DNA of 64,000 bases. It comes from Nectonema munidae (Eukaryota > Nematomorpha > Nectonematoida > Nectonematidae). The notes beneath the pieces are model-generated. The model was not told the DNA's origin. It made no database searches and saw only the letters and a list, made by a program, of their open reading frames with translations. Below are positions 25,201-37,200 of the stretch, piece by piece. Positions within the stretch are counted from its first letter, which is position 1; every line of letters starts with the position of its first letter. The stretch lies in contig JAUIRK010000121.1 of assembly GCA_030549495.1 (NCBI GenBank), positions 372,001-436,000 on the forward strand, given 5' to 3'. Both the position numbers and the translations under genes were made by a program.

Positions 25201-28200
25201 AACTTTTACAAAAATATAAACTGTAAATTTTAAAGTTGCCATACCAATAATAGACTTTAATTTAATGAAAAATTAATTTATTTGTTCGTTGAAGCGATAG
25301 TTAGGCGAAAATCAGGGGCGCACATCTGGGGAGCGAAAATGACCCCCCCCCCCTAATAATTTTCTATAAGTAAGGTTGCTTTTTATAAAACATGTATGAT
25401 GATCGCATTATAGGAAGTAATGAGACATTCGATACATGATAATGTAAGATAAGAGAATAAAAGAGGGAGTGCAGACTTTCAAGTCAAACATGCCAGGCTG
25501 CTCTAAAATTCCTATCAACAATATTTTACAAACGATGTGAGAGCTAATAATAATAATAATCCATTATATGCACACAATAAGTAAGCAATGTTTATCACAG
25601 TGTCTCCTTCTAGTATTTTTGAGCAAACACATGTTGATGATCCACCAGCTATTTCTCATTTTCTTTTCTCACAGTGATTCTATTTCTTTCTGTCTCCTTC
25701 TGCTTTTCTCTTTCGCTTTCTTTGCTAAAACTCAATCATTCAAGCTCTCTTCTCTCATTCAATCTCTCATCTCTAATTCAAGCTCTCTCCTTTCACTCAA
25801 GCTCTCTTCTCTCGTCCAAGCTCTCCTATCTCATTCAGCTCTCTTCTCTCTAATTTGTATTTAGAGTTAAATTAAAAATAATTTTATTTTATCTCATTAG
25901 AAACTAGTTACTAGTTATTTTCAGAACCTTTTTTCATGATACCAAAGTTCAGCTATTCAAATTAATCACAGAGATTTTTGGTAAAAATTTAGTTCCATCA
26001 ATACACCAAACATTTTGCAAAAATGAAAATTTGTTTATGTTTTTAAATGAGAGAAAAATAGTTTTCAATCGTTACAATTTTATATCAATGAATATTGTCA
26101 GACTCGCGTTAAAAAAATTTTCAGCAAAGGTCACTTTTAATCTTTATCAGTACGTTTGTTACATTTTGTAACATTTGAAAACTATTTTTTCTACGTCAAG
26201 AAATTTTTTTCCAATAGCTATTTGGGAATGAATATTTTCACTAGCATTCAGTTTAAAAGCAAAAATACCATATTTGTTTAATATTTGAGCAGAGATATTT
26301 TTTATAATGTTCGATTGTTAAATTCTGTAAGTAACACTGTACATAATTAATTAAATCATTTTTTTACGAAAATTTGTTGATTATAATAAAAATATAATAT
26401 CGAAACAAAATGTTTCAGTTGTTAAAAATGTACTTGATCTATTTATGACAGCTGTCGGAATTTTATTTGTAGACAGAGAAATAGTCAAAAAACGCCTAAA
26501 TAATTTTATGAAAAAATGATTTTATGAAATTAAACTATCGTTTTTTGTATACTATGATTTCTTATAAAATGTAAAAAATACAAACGTTACCAAATCACCC
26601 TATAAGGGTTAGCGACTTCAACGTTGGCTTTTGCTGCTTATAAAAACTTGAAAATATCAAATAATGTGTGAGAACAGAAAATAGTGAAAATTGCATTATT
26701 AGTTTATTTTGTCTCCTTTCTCTTTTATGTTAATTATGTAGTAAATTTTTCAATTTTGAGTAAAAGGTACCGTGGGTGTGTTTTCATTGACAAGGCACTG
26801 ATGTACCGCTTATGTCAAACTATTAACAAATTGGTATCGGTGAGGAATCGAACCCAGAGGCTTCCGTGCTGAGTCCATCATCTCAACCAACCTGCCATGC
26901 CACCCATAGAGTATGCTGTAGCGGATACGTCAAATTAGTTTTCAAAAAATTAAGTTATGCTTAAAATATTTTAGTTTTTGTTGAAGCTCTATAACTTTTT
27001 CTGATAGACTTTTTTTCCTTAAAATTATTATAAAAGACAAATCATTGCAAAAGGTTAAAAGTTGTTGTTTTACTTTTTGTAGATCTTTTTGTAGAACGTC
27101 CAAGTAATAGCATCTGAATTTGGAAAGCGGACATTAGGGCTAGTCAGACATTAGGGCAATTTACTCATCATACTCGCTTGCAGAAAAATATAATGAGAAA
27201 CACATGATGCCTACAAGTGAAGCTAGGGATTAGGTGTAATGCATAGGGCGTTATATTAACAATATTTTGCGAGAGCTTAGAAAGTGAAGTTAGGGATTAA
27301 GTGTAATGCCAGCTTTTTTTAAGCTGCAAGTGAGTATGATGAATAAATAGCCCTAAGGTCTGAATAACCCTAATAAGAGTGTTATATTAACAATATTTTG
27401 CGTTTGTATAGCATACACACACTAACTTTTTTATACCACTACTGCAATGATGCTGATTGATGGCTATTATTATTATTATGAATGGGGAAGCAGTAAGTTT
27501 ATTGTTGAAATTTATTTTGAGATTTTAATGAATATGAATTTTAGCTGAAGAAACAAAAAGATATGTTTGCACTTTACATAATAGCAAAAAATGCAAAGGT
27601 TAAATATCTATTATGTTTTATTTTGTTGAATCTTAATTTTTGGTTTTTTTAGGAACAATAATTTATAAAAAAAGTTTAGACGGTATATTTAATGAAATAA
27701 AAAAGAAAAAGGCGCATAATCATGATTTTTCATCTACAATCAAGAGAATGACTCTGAACGCAATTAAAAAAGAAGCGTCTGAAAAAAAATTTTCCCCTAC
27801 ATCTAAAATTCATAGGTTTTATCTTTTAAATTCAAATTAATTGTTTAAACTGTGTTAATTTTAAGAGACAATATCTGTGAGCTAAACAAAGAAAAGTTCA
27901 ATTGCTTGCCAAAACCCGAAAGTATAAAGCGAATTATTAGAAGAAATATAGGCCGTGAGAAACCTCCTAAATCAATTGATTTTCAAATTCCTGAAGAATA
28001 TAAATTTTTTAAAAATAATGAATGTTTTATAAAAAAAAAGATCTAATTAATGGGCAAAAAAGACTATTAGTTTTTACGGCTTTTGTGTTTAGGTAATATT
28101 TATCCAAATAAATGAAATTTTATCTTTATCTTTTGCCTTTAGATATTGTCAAATGTTCAACGTCTTTGATGATGTGTTTGTAGATGGTACATTTAAAAAA

Positions 28201-31200
28201 TGTCCAAAAAATTTTTATCAAATATTTACGGTTCATATCTTCTATATGAATGTACAGATTCCTGTATTATACAGTTTACTACCAAATAAAACAGAAAATT
28301 CTTACAAGTATATTAAATTATAATTATTTTTTTATATTTTATTAAATTTTTTAGAGAGGTCTTCAAATCATTGAAAGAGTGTGTGATATTAAATATAAAG
28401 CTTTTCAATGGGGATTTCGAAATGGCCATAATGAGTGCATCAAAAAAAGTTTATTATTCAAATTTTTGTTTTATTTTCATCATAAATAATATGTTTTTAG
28501 GTATATCCTAAATCTAAATACCAAGGGTGTTAGAAGTAAGATCAAAATAATCTTACTTTCAGATTTACAATAAAAATGATCATGGCAATTGCTTTTTTGC
28601 CCTTACATCAAGTATAGTTTTTTTTTGTTTTTTTAAGAAAATAAAACATATAATTTTTGTTTAAGGTTGAAAACATTTATAGAAGAATGAAAGCGCTTAC
28701 AATTCATTTTTTTCAATGAGAAATTTCAATGAATACTTTGAAAAAACATGGTTCCTTCTTTTCGAGCCTTCTTTATGGAATGTCCAGAATCGAAAAATTC
28801 GGACTAATATAATCATTGTGAAGGCTGGCACAATGGGTAAATCAAAAATTTCCTAATGGCATAAAATCGAGGTGGAATAAAGGCGAGGTCAGACAATCTT
28901 TTTTGCCACTTTTTGTAATTTTGCTTTAAAAAATATTTTTTAAGAATATTTTTAACAAATATTTTGTGTTTTTTTAAATACAATACTAAAAAAATTAAAT
29001 AAAAAAATAAGACATATTTTTTTGATGTGATGTATGTGTTTGTTTTTCAAACAAAAACTTTAAAAAAAATAAAATTGATTTTTGCTCATCTCTCTGCTGC
29101 GCTCCAACACATAGTAGTGCTTGCCTGTCTTAGGGGGTGCTTTCAACATTTGGAAACCACTCTTAGGCTAATACATCATATATCTATGCTGTCACGTGTT
29201 TAGGCTTAACAATAGTTGCTGCAAGTGAGTATGATGAATAAAATAGCCCTAATGTCCGCCAACCTCTGAATTTATCGTTTGACTATTTTCTTTTTGTATC
29301 ATTTAACTATTTTATTTTGCTTCATAAAAAATTTATTATTACATTTTAATATTTTTTAACTTTGTTTTTGGAAGCTGACTCGGACAAAATTATAGTTTGA
29401 CTTGCTTGCACCAATTTAACTTTTAAACTTGAGAAAAAGAAGTAATGCAATCTTTCTTTGATTTTTGTTTGCACAATTTTATCTGTATTTTATACATTTT
29501 TTGAGGCTAACTAACTTACACTAAAAAGAATGAAAAAATTCTAATACACAGTTTTCTATCTTTAGTTCTGTTTACATTTTTGGTAGAAATTACCTCAGAA
29601 AAGTTATGTAATTTGGATGTGTTTTTTTAATTTATTCTCAATAAAACATTTTCATTTTTTAGGAAGAAGAAATGGAACAACTGAAAATTAATGAATGATT
29701 TTTTTCATTCAATAAAATTTCCAATTTTTTTTTATTGTTAATTGATATCTTTACCCCTTTTCCACACATAATTTGGAGATGGTGCGCATCTATTTGAAGG
29801 GAGAAAGTTTGGTCATGCAGGTTGCTATTTATAAGTTCTCAGTCATTGTTGACGTTAAGCTTAATAGGGCGGGGGTTAATGTTTACGTTAAGCTTAATTA
29901 AGAATGAAATAGAATAGACAAGAGAGGAGTAGGAATTCAGATAAATGTGTTGTCCTTTTTGCAAGACGTTTGAAAGCCCCCCCCCCCCCATAATTTCAAG
30001 GATGTGCGCCCCTGATGAAAATATAGAAATAAAACGTCACAGATTATAAATTTTTCAATCTGATAGCAGACTAAGTGAAATTAAGCACAATAGGTTAAAG
30101 ATTAGAAGAAGAAAAAAGGGTAAAAATGATGATAAATTTCAATCAGTGAAACACTTACTTGAGAGCCCATCTTTTGAATTGTGTAATCGTGACTGCTTCC
30201 AGAACTTAATTTGTTTTCACTCAGTGGAATCTCAATCTTTTGCTGCTGGTTAACACGTCCTGTGTACTGGATTTCAAGAATGGGATTTCCATTCTAAAAA
30301 AAGGCTGTTTGAGAAAGTAAAAATGGAGTAAAGTGTAATTACCAGTAAACTTAAAGAAAGGTATTCGTTATCATTGCCCACAAAGAGGATCAAGCCTGTT
30401 TGCCTTTGAGAAGTCGCACGAACATATATTTCAAAGTTGCTTTGCAGAAAAGAAGCACCGGGTATGTTGTAGCGAATAAAACTAGGTAAGAGAAAAAAGG
30501 TTTACAAAATTAGATTTATTTTTAAAAAAACTATCAAGCCCTACGCTTAGCCCATTTGAACCGGAAAAATAAGACGATTTGAAAAATCTCATAAAATCAG
30601 AAGACAATTTGAAATAAAACTACCTTAACATCAAGAAATCGTCTCTATCGTCAAAAAAAATCGATTATATCATATTAATATTAATTATGTCAAGCATTTC
30701 AGGATCGTTAGAAGAAAGATTTCGAGTGAAACTCATTAGAAACTAAACATATCACACAAGTTTGACATTGATAACAAACGTCGGTCTTTTTTTTAATTCA
30801 CCGTAACTGATCCTATTTTATTTCAAATATAATTATTTAACAGATTAAGAAAAGGGAATAGCCAGATGGCTTGATCACACTTGATAGAACTTTTGCACCC
30901 CCCCCCACCCCTCCAGAAAATTAATAATGAAAATTGAATTATTTTACTATCTAATTTTTTGCCCCCCCCCCCTCCCACTGACAATAAAAGCCGTGTACTG
31001 CTCTTAAATTTGAAAGATATGCTTCATTCTTTTTAACAATATATTTATAGGATAAATTAGTTATTTTTTACTTTGTAATTTGATAATCAGTTAGATTATT
31101 TTAGTAAATAGCTAATAAGGACGTATATTTCAAATTTGAGAGGAGCTAAATCAAGCGCTAAAAAATTCATCAATAAATTTCACTTCTTTAAAATATAAAA

Positions 31201-34200
31201 ATAAATATTTTTGCATGTGGTCCCATAAAAAAAAGTTTTGATTAAATGTCATTTAAATTCTAGATTTGTTATAAGGAAATTTGGATCCTTCAGATATAAA
31301 AATTATTATTAATTAAATTTGCGGTTACAACATCTTCAAACTCAAGATAATAGAAGAAAAATTAAAAAGTAAAATGGCATTACCCATTGTCAGTGAAAGA
31401 AATTTTAAACTGTTGATCGGATCTTTCTTTTTTCTTCAGAACAATGTTGGAATTAAAAACTGCATTGTCATCTAAAAATTTAATTACACGTTTAATTTTA
31501 TATTATTTTTGCTTTTCAAAAAAAGTGTTATAAAAGTAAGCTTCCAATTTTGATAGATAATAATGATCTCTTTCTATCAGAAGCACACATCAATATTGGC
31601 GGGTCGACTGTCCACCTTCATATGTCCAATAAATTTGACGCATAAAGATATTATACTTTTTTGTGAACACAAATTAAAAAAAATTTTTCCATATTAAATA
31701 TAAAAAGTGAATTCGTTGATAGAAAATGTATAGAAAAAATAGAAGTGAAAATTTCGTTGCTCCTTCTCCCACCCTCAATAATTTTAACAATCACACTCTG
31801 ATCACCCAAAGGATCGATACCGAAGCTCCCTTGTACTTTGTATGCGGACAATATAATTATATGCTCAAGTAGTTTAAAAATCCTCGCTTCCAACTTTGAC
31901 TGAAGAAGTGTCACTCCATATCCTTACAAAAATTTAAACACTTTTTATTCGTTTAAAACCCGACTCCTAAATTTTATTGGATACCGACTGCGACTCGCAT
32001 CAATTTAAAATCTCCGATTCCGACTCCCCCCTTTTTTAAAGAATTTTATAAGACAGTTTGATTGAATTATTTTTTATTCAGAAAGTTTGGTCTCTCTTCT
32101 TCATAAAATCTTTAATCTATCATTTTAAAGACACACACCACTTCTACAATAAGAAGTGCAGATGTGCAAAATTATCTCACACGCACCCGATTCTATATAT
32201 AAATACAAGAGGAGATTAACAAACCTTTCCTAAAAACATTTGTCAGTAATCAATTTTTATATTGTGATATTCCTTTTCCAATAGTCATACAAAATCAATA
32301 TAAAAGCATTTCTTTATACAAAGTTTATAGAATTTAACGTGGTAGTTAAACTTGTCAAATTAAGCACAAAGTGTATCAATAAAAACTTCATGACTTTTAT
32401 CAACCTGCTTAAGTAAAACCAGTCAAAGAATTAATATATAATTGAGACGACCGGTTTTTTCAAAATTAAAAATAAATCAAGTTTTAGCTTTTAGTTTGTT
32501 TATAAGAAATAAATAATAATAAAAAAAAATAATAATAGGCCTATTTTAATACTTATTGGTAAAAAGCTTAATTATGCTAAAACTTAAAAGTGATACATTT
32601 TGATGTACTATAAATTACTTCTCAAGAAAAAAATATAGAAAAGAAGTTACAAGCTAAGGGCTGATCTGACTGCATGGAATTGCCAATGATCTTAGCAATA
32701 AGGTCGGAGAAGCCATTACGATTACTCTTTTTTTCGGGCTTTGAAAAGCGACCATCATAATTGCCATTATCCAAATCCAGCATCTTTTTGTCATTGGAAA
32801 CCAACTCTTGCTTGGAATTAAAAGCGAGTAACGCCAAATGCGATTTAGGCTTCAACTCGAGAAAGATTTCAAACCACTCTGAAGTTTTGACCTTGTCCAC
32901 AGAAAGGATGAAATGGATGGAGTCGCGCGAGGTTATTTGCAGTTGCAGCCTTCCATCGCTGCGATATTCGACGAAGAAAGGCTTTTTGTCGAGAACAACG
33001 AGTGGCTTCTTTTCATCGGAAGGAGGAAGATTAATGGAAAATTTGAGTGTTTTGTGTATGTTGCACTTAGTAACAGCGTTCCAGCATGCATCTCTGATGT
33101 TGCCTTCTAGTAAATAGAATCTTTGTTGTCGTGAAGGAGTTCGATTATAATGAAAACTTTGTGAATTTATTCCTAAAATCAAAAAGATCAATGAAAATAA
33201 CGGCACATAACATCACATCTATATGAATTCTAAGAGTCTCTCAAGTTTACAACATCCTTTTATATATATTAATTAAAGTGCGATTTTTTCATAAAATATT
33301 TTTCCTACAAAAATTTTATCAATCGCGATGTATAGCGTATTTTTGATGCTTTTTCTTTCCAGAGTAAAAACAATATTTATCATTTTTAATCGGTTTTATA
33401 GAAATGCGAGGTGATAAATACTTAGAATTAAACAATTCATTTTTCAATAGAAAATGACATATCTCAATAAAAATGCGAAATTTTACTTTTTAGATAAATG
33501 ATTGAATATACCCCAATTTAATTGCTTCTTAAATATCAATTAAATAATAATGTTTAAGCTTAAAGATATGTTAAAATGTTTTTCAACAATGTCATCTGAC
33601 AAGCGCTCTAATGATTCTAATGAATCATGAAATATAGAAATTCATTTATAAACAGGCACCAAGTTAACAAAGGCAAATCATCATAATAACAATAAATATT
33701 AAAAATTGAGCCAGAAAAAAACATACTGGTAAAGGAATATTGATGATATACAAAAATTTAAGAAGTCGATAAACTTTCAAAATATAAGTTCTTCGATAAG
33801 ATCAAGTTGTTGTGGGTTATTACACTTAATCAAACAATAGCATTGCAGCACGTAACTTTTTTGTACGTTGAAAGTAGACTGTTGTGATAATCGAAAAGCG
33901 TTTCTATCTCCGGTAACTTTTTTTTATCATTCTTCTTACTGTTTGTTCGCTTTTATCCAAATTACTATTAGTTGAATATTAACTTGAAAAATAGGAAAGC
34001 AAAGAATTTTACCATTGAAAAATGAGAAAATTAAATTATTTTTGTACCAATAAAATCAAAGCTGTTAAATTAGTTATAAATGCTAAAATTTAGGCTCATT
34101 TGTATGAAGACTTAAAATTATATTCTGCCAAATTGTATATCCCAGCTTGCCCTCATCCAAACAAATGTAATATTCTTAAGAATGGGCGCGGTTATATATA

Positions 34201-37200
34201 CTCTATATATTTTTCATTGCTTATAAATGATTATAACATTGATACTTAAACAAAAATTGTAAATGTTTAAAAAAATATTTAGTCAAAATTTTCTGTCAAA
34301 TTTTAGACACTTATTGAATAAATTGTCTAAAAACAAATTTTCAAGGCAAGAAAATTAGTTGTAGACGAAGTTCATTTGACTGCGAGCTGTTTTGACCAAA
34401 AATTCTTTTAACTGTAATAGGATATTTACTTATAGTATTAAATATTAAAAAAACAAGTCATATTAAATCAATAATATTAAAAAAACAGCCCACATATCAG
34501 AAAATAATTTATAGCAAGTAAAGATCAAAGGGAAGTAAAATCTTTCATAACTATACGACTAGCGATGTCACGATGGGGCCGGATCTGTATAATAATGGAC
34601 TACTGTGAATATTGTATATATGAAAAAGTGTGGAACGCGTATTTAGAATATTACTGGTATTTCAAAATGTATCAACTTACATCAACTTAAGCATCTAAAA
34701 AACTCGTTTTCAGAAAATCAAAGTAAATTTGATTGAATAAAACAAATGTTGAAAAATGGGAAGAGAGGTGATTGCCCCTATAGCCTCACCACAATGTACA
34801 GACCACGAGTTCAACTGCTAAGACGAAATAAATTAGCCCTGAGAAGTGGGAGAGAGTGAACTATATAAGTGCCCACACACCTCGTATTTGATTTATACAA
34901 ATAGGTTAGTCATAGAATTTTCACATTCCACTTCTCGATTCTTTTTCAAATCATCATTTTTCAGTGAGATAACCAAAGTTGGGAGACCGAGAAAAAATAC
35001 CCGACTCCGGCTCAAAGTACTTACAAAAATAAGAGGGCGACTCTGAATAGAAAACAATTTGAATCATTTAAACTCAACTCTTACTCCCGACTTAGAGTAA
35101 AGAAGATCCAGTCCATATGATTACAAAAAACGGAATCATCGACTCGAATTTCTAAATTTTTTTCATATACGGACTTCTCCAAATCCACAACCCTGATCAC
35201 ACTTTCTTATAAACAAGAAAAATGTTTTTCATGCGTCTTTTGCTTCAAAAGACACCCGAGTATCATTCATATCTAGGGATTTAGGGTGTACGCTGTTTTG
35301 GCTCGGATTGAAGAGTGAAAAGTAAAATGAAAAATACGAACGCAAGAATCTAGTCAAAACAACGAGACAGACAATTGGATATTTCTCCACAAAAAATTGC
35401 CATGAAAAAAACGGAGAAGCAAATATTTGCATACACTCCTTTCTCTCTCATTGAAAAGAAAAAAGCTGCAGAGCGAAATGTTGTTTGCAGCGTGGTGCCA
35501 TAGAGAGAGAGAGAGAGAGATGTGAGGTGTTGATGCTTCAAGTGCGCCGTGCACCATCTCCGCGCTATCCTATGTTTTCCGCCCCCGATTGATCACATCG
35601 GGTTAATTTTATACAGAGCAAATTGCATTCTTCTCTCTTCTCTTCTGCGAGATAAAAGGAGGAAGATGGCGGCTGTGAGTGAGTGAGTGTGAGGGGAGTG
35701 ATAGGATGAGGCAGGGAAAGTAGATCAAGGAAATGAGGCGCGAGCGCAATGGAATTATATTATCTTGCGCAAGTTGTGTGCGCGCTTTGCATAATCCTGA
35801 AATCAAATATGGAAGGCGGAGGGGGATGTGCTATGCTGAATTTCTTTCTTCGCTTAGTCGCTACGCCGACTTGTGTGCTATGTTTAAGCGCACTTTCCGC
35901 TATCCTGTTTATATTTGAGATAAGATCGTGAAAGGCAAAACAATGGAGCGAAAATGGAAGGAAGGAAGCCAAGGAAAAGTAAATATAATATATCTTGTGA
36001 AAGTAAGAGATGGGCAAAGAAGATAAAGACGATGAAACGAAAGGCGTTGGCAATGATCGTGAGGAGAAGTTTAAAATAATAGTCTTTCATGTGCCAACTT
36101 GCAAAAACATTCTCAAATAATAATTAAAAGTAAAATGGAATTGTTAGTTGGGAAAAAATAATCGTGCATGAATTATGCTTATATAACGCATACGCCTTCT
36201 TTTTCACCTTTTAAAAACAAACACAAGGAATTTTGGCTTTGAAAAGAATTTTGTGAACAAAGATATTTACTATATGCATGGAATGATACGATAAAAGAAT
36301 ACATATGAAATAAAAAAAGAAACACATTAAATGATGATACATTGAAAAAATAACTATTGACATATATTCATGATAGTATTGAAAAATCCTGTCACCCCCT
36401 CAACGAACAAGGCCCTAGCATTGTGCTGATATTATTCTACTCTGCCCATATAGATTGAAAAAGGCGATAGCAAAAAAACATCACCAAAATCTTGTAAAAA
36501 CAAAAAAGCGCGCATTGATAAATGATTTATTTTGAATTAAGGAGATTCTCTCAAAATATAATATTATACTGCATATATCACAAAAGTATATATTTGAAAA
36601 TAACGGCTAAAGATAACATTTCTTTCCCGGGATTTCCTTGAATCAAAAAGTAAGAAAAAATAATTAATTAATTATATTAGTTCCCGATTTCTTGGAAATC
36701 AAAGAGTAAGAAAAGATTTGAGAATGCGGAATAAAAAGGTAATTTTCCAATAAAACATTTTTTACGATTACAAAGAATTTACCAAAATAAATGATTTTAA
36801 TCTTTATACTTTATACGACTAAAAGGTAACGCAGAAGTTATGAAAGAAATTCTGATAGCTTATGTGTGAAAATAGGCATTTTTCATTGTGGAAAAAATTA
36901 ATTTTGATTTGAACTAAACTTTAGAAATGTATTTATTTTGATCGAAAGAATATGAATTAAAAGTATTGATCTTGAAAAAAAGACAGATAAAACCAAATGG
37001 AAACCATTAGAAGATAAACACAAAGACAATAATGTATTTCACAAAAAAAAAATAAAAGAAAAAATGAGGAGACCAATAAGTAACTAAAATACTCCTATTT
37101 TTTTTTTAATAAGACCCCAAAAAATAAATGCGAACATATAAAAATTAAAATTGATACACTGAGATGTAAGAGATTTCGTGAACAAGCAAAAAGAGATTTG

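Larger units (their letters stand above)
25313..30014 (+). mobile_element. hAT-type element framing most of receptor intron 5
   Basis: Left end CAGGGGCGCACATC (25313-25326), right end GATGTGCGCCCCTG (30001-30014): a perfect 14-bp inverted repeat. The flanking octamers are gcgaaaat and atgaaaat (6 of 8 identical), consistent with an aged 8-bp hAT target duplication. C-runs follow both ends. Within its 4.7 kb lie a tandem CT-rich repeat, a SINE and a Mutator-like element. I see no hAT transposase, so it is non-autonomous or gutted. Confidence 0.7.

Noticed and set aside
25735-25852. CRISPR-like array
   Set aside because: Units are contiguous variants without unique spacers, in an animal intron; a simple tandem repeat.
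25568-25864. 98-codon plus-strand frame rich in Leu/Ser/Phe
   Set aside because: Produced by the CT-rich tandem repeat; units repeat at the DNA level.
26844-26915. A genuine tRNA gene at the A-box/B-box pair
   Set aside because: The sequence does not form a full cloverleaf that I can draw, and it continues into a non-tRNA body shared with other copies, so it is a SINE.
31651-31914. Open minus-strand stretch with VQGSFGIDPLGDQSVIVK
   Set aside because: No splice sites give phases that match exons 2 and 3, whereas exon 3 at 31471-31384 fits directly. It lies among hAT-like fragments.
33173-33206. Hydrophobic start PLFSLIFLILGINSQ read directly upstream of exon 2
   Set aside because: There is no ATG (the frame begins at GTG with a stop just before it), and the hydrophobic codons are the pyrimidine tract of a TTGATTTTAG acceptor. 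The true leader is in an upstream exon.
35350-36090. Several overlapping Ser/Leu/Phe-rich frames around 35.3-36.1 kb
   Set aside because: Low-complexity frames in a GAGA/CT-rich island; none has a leader with a phase-1 donor.
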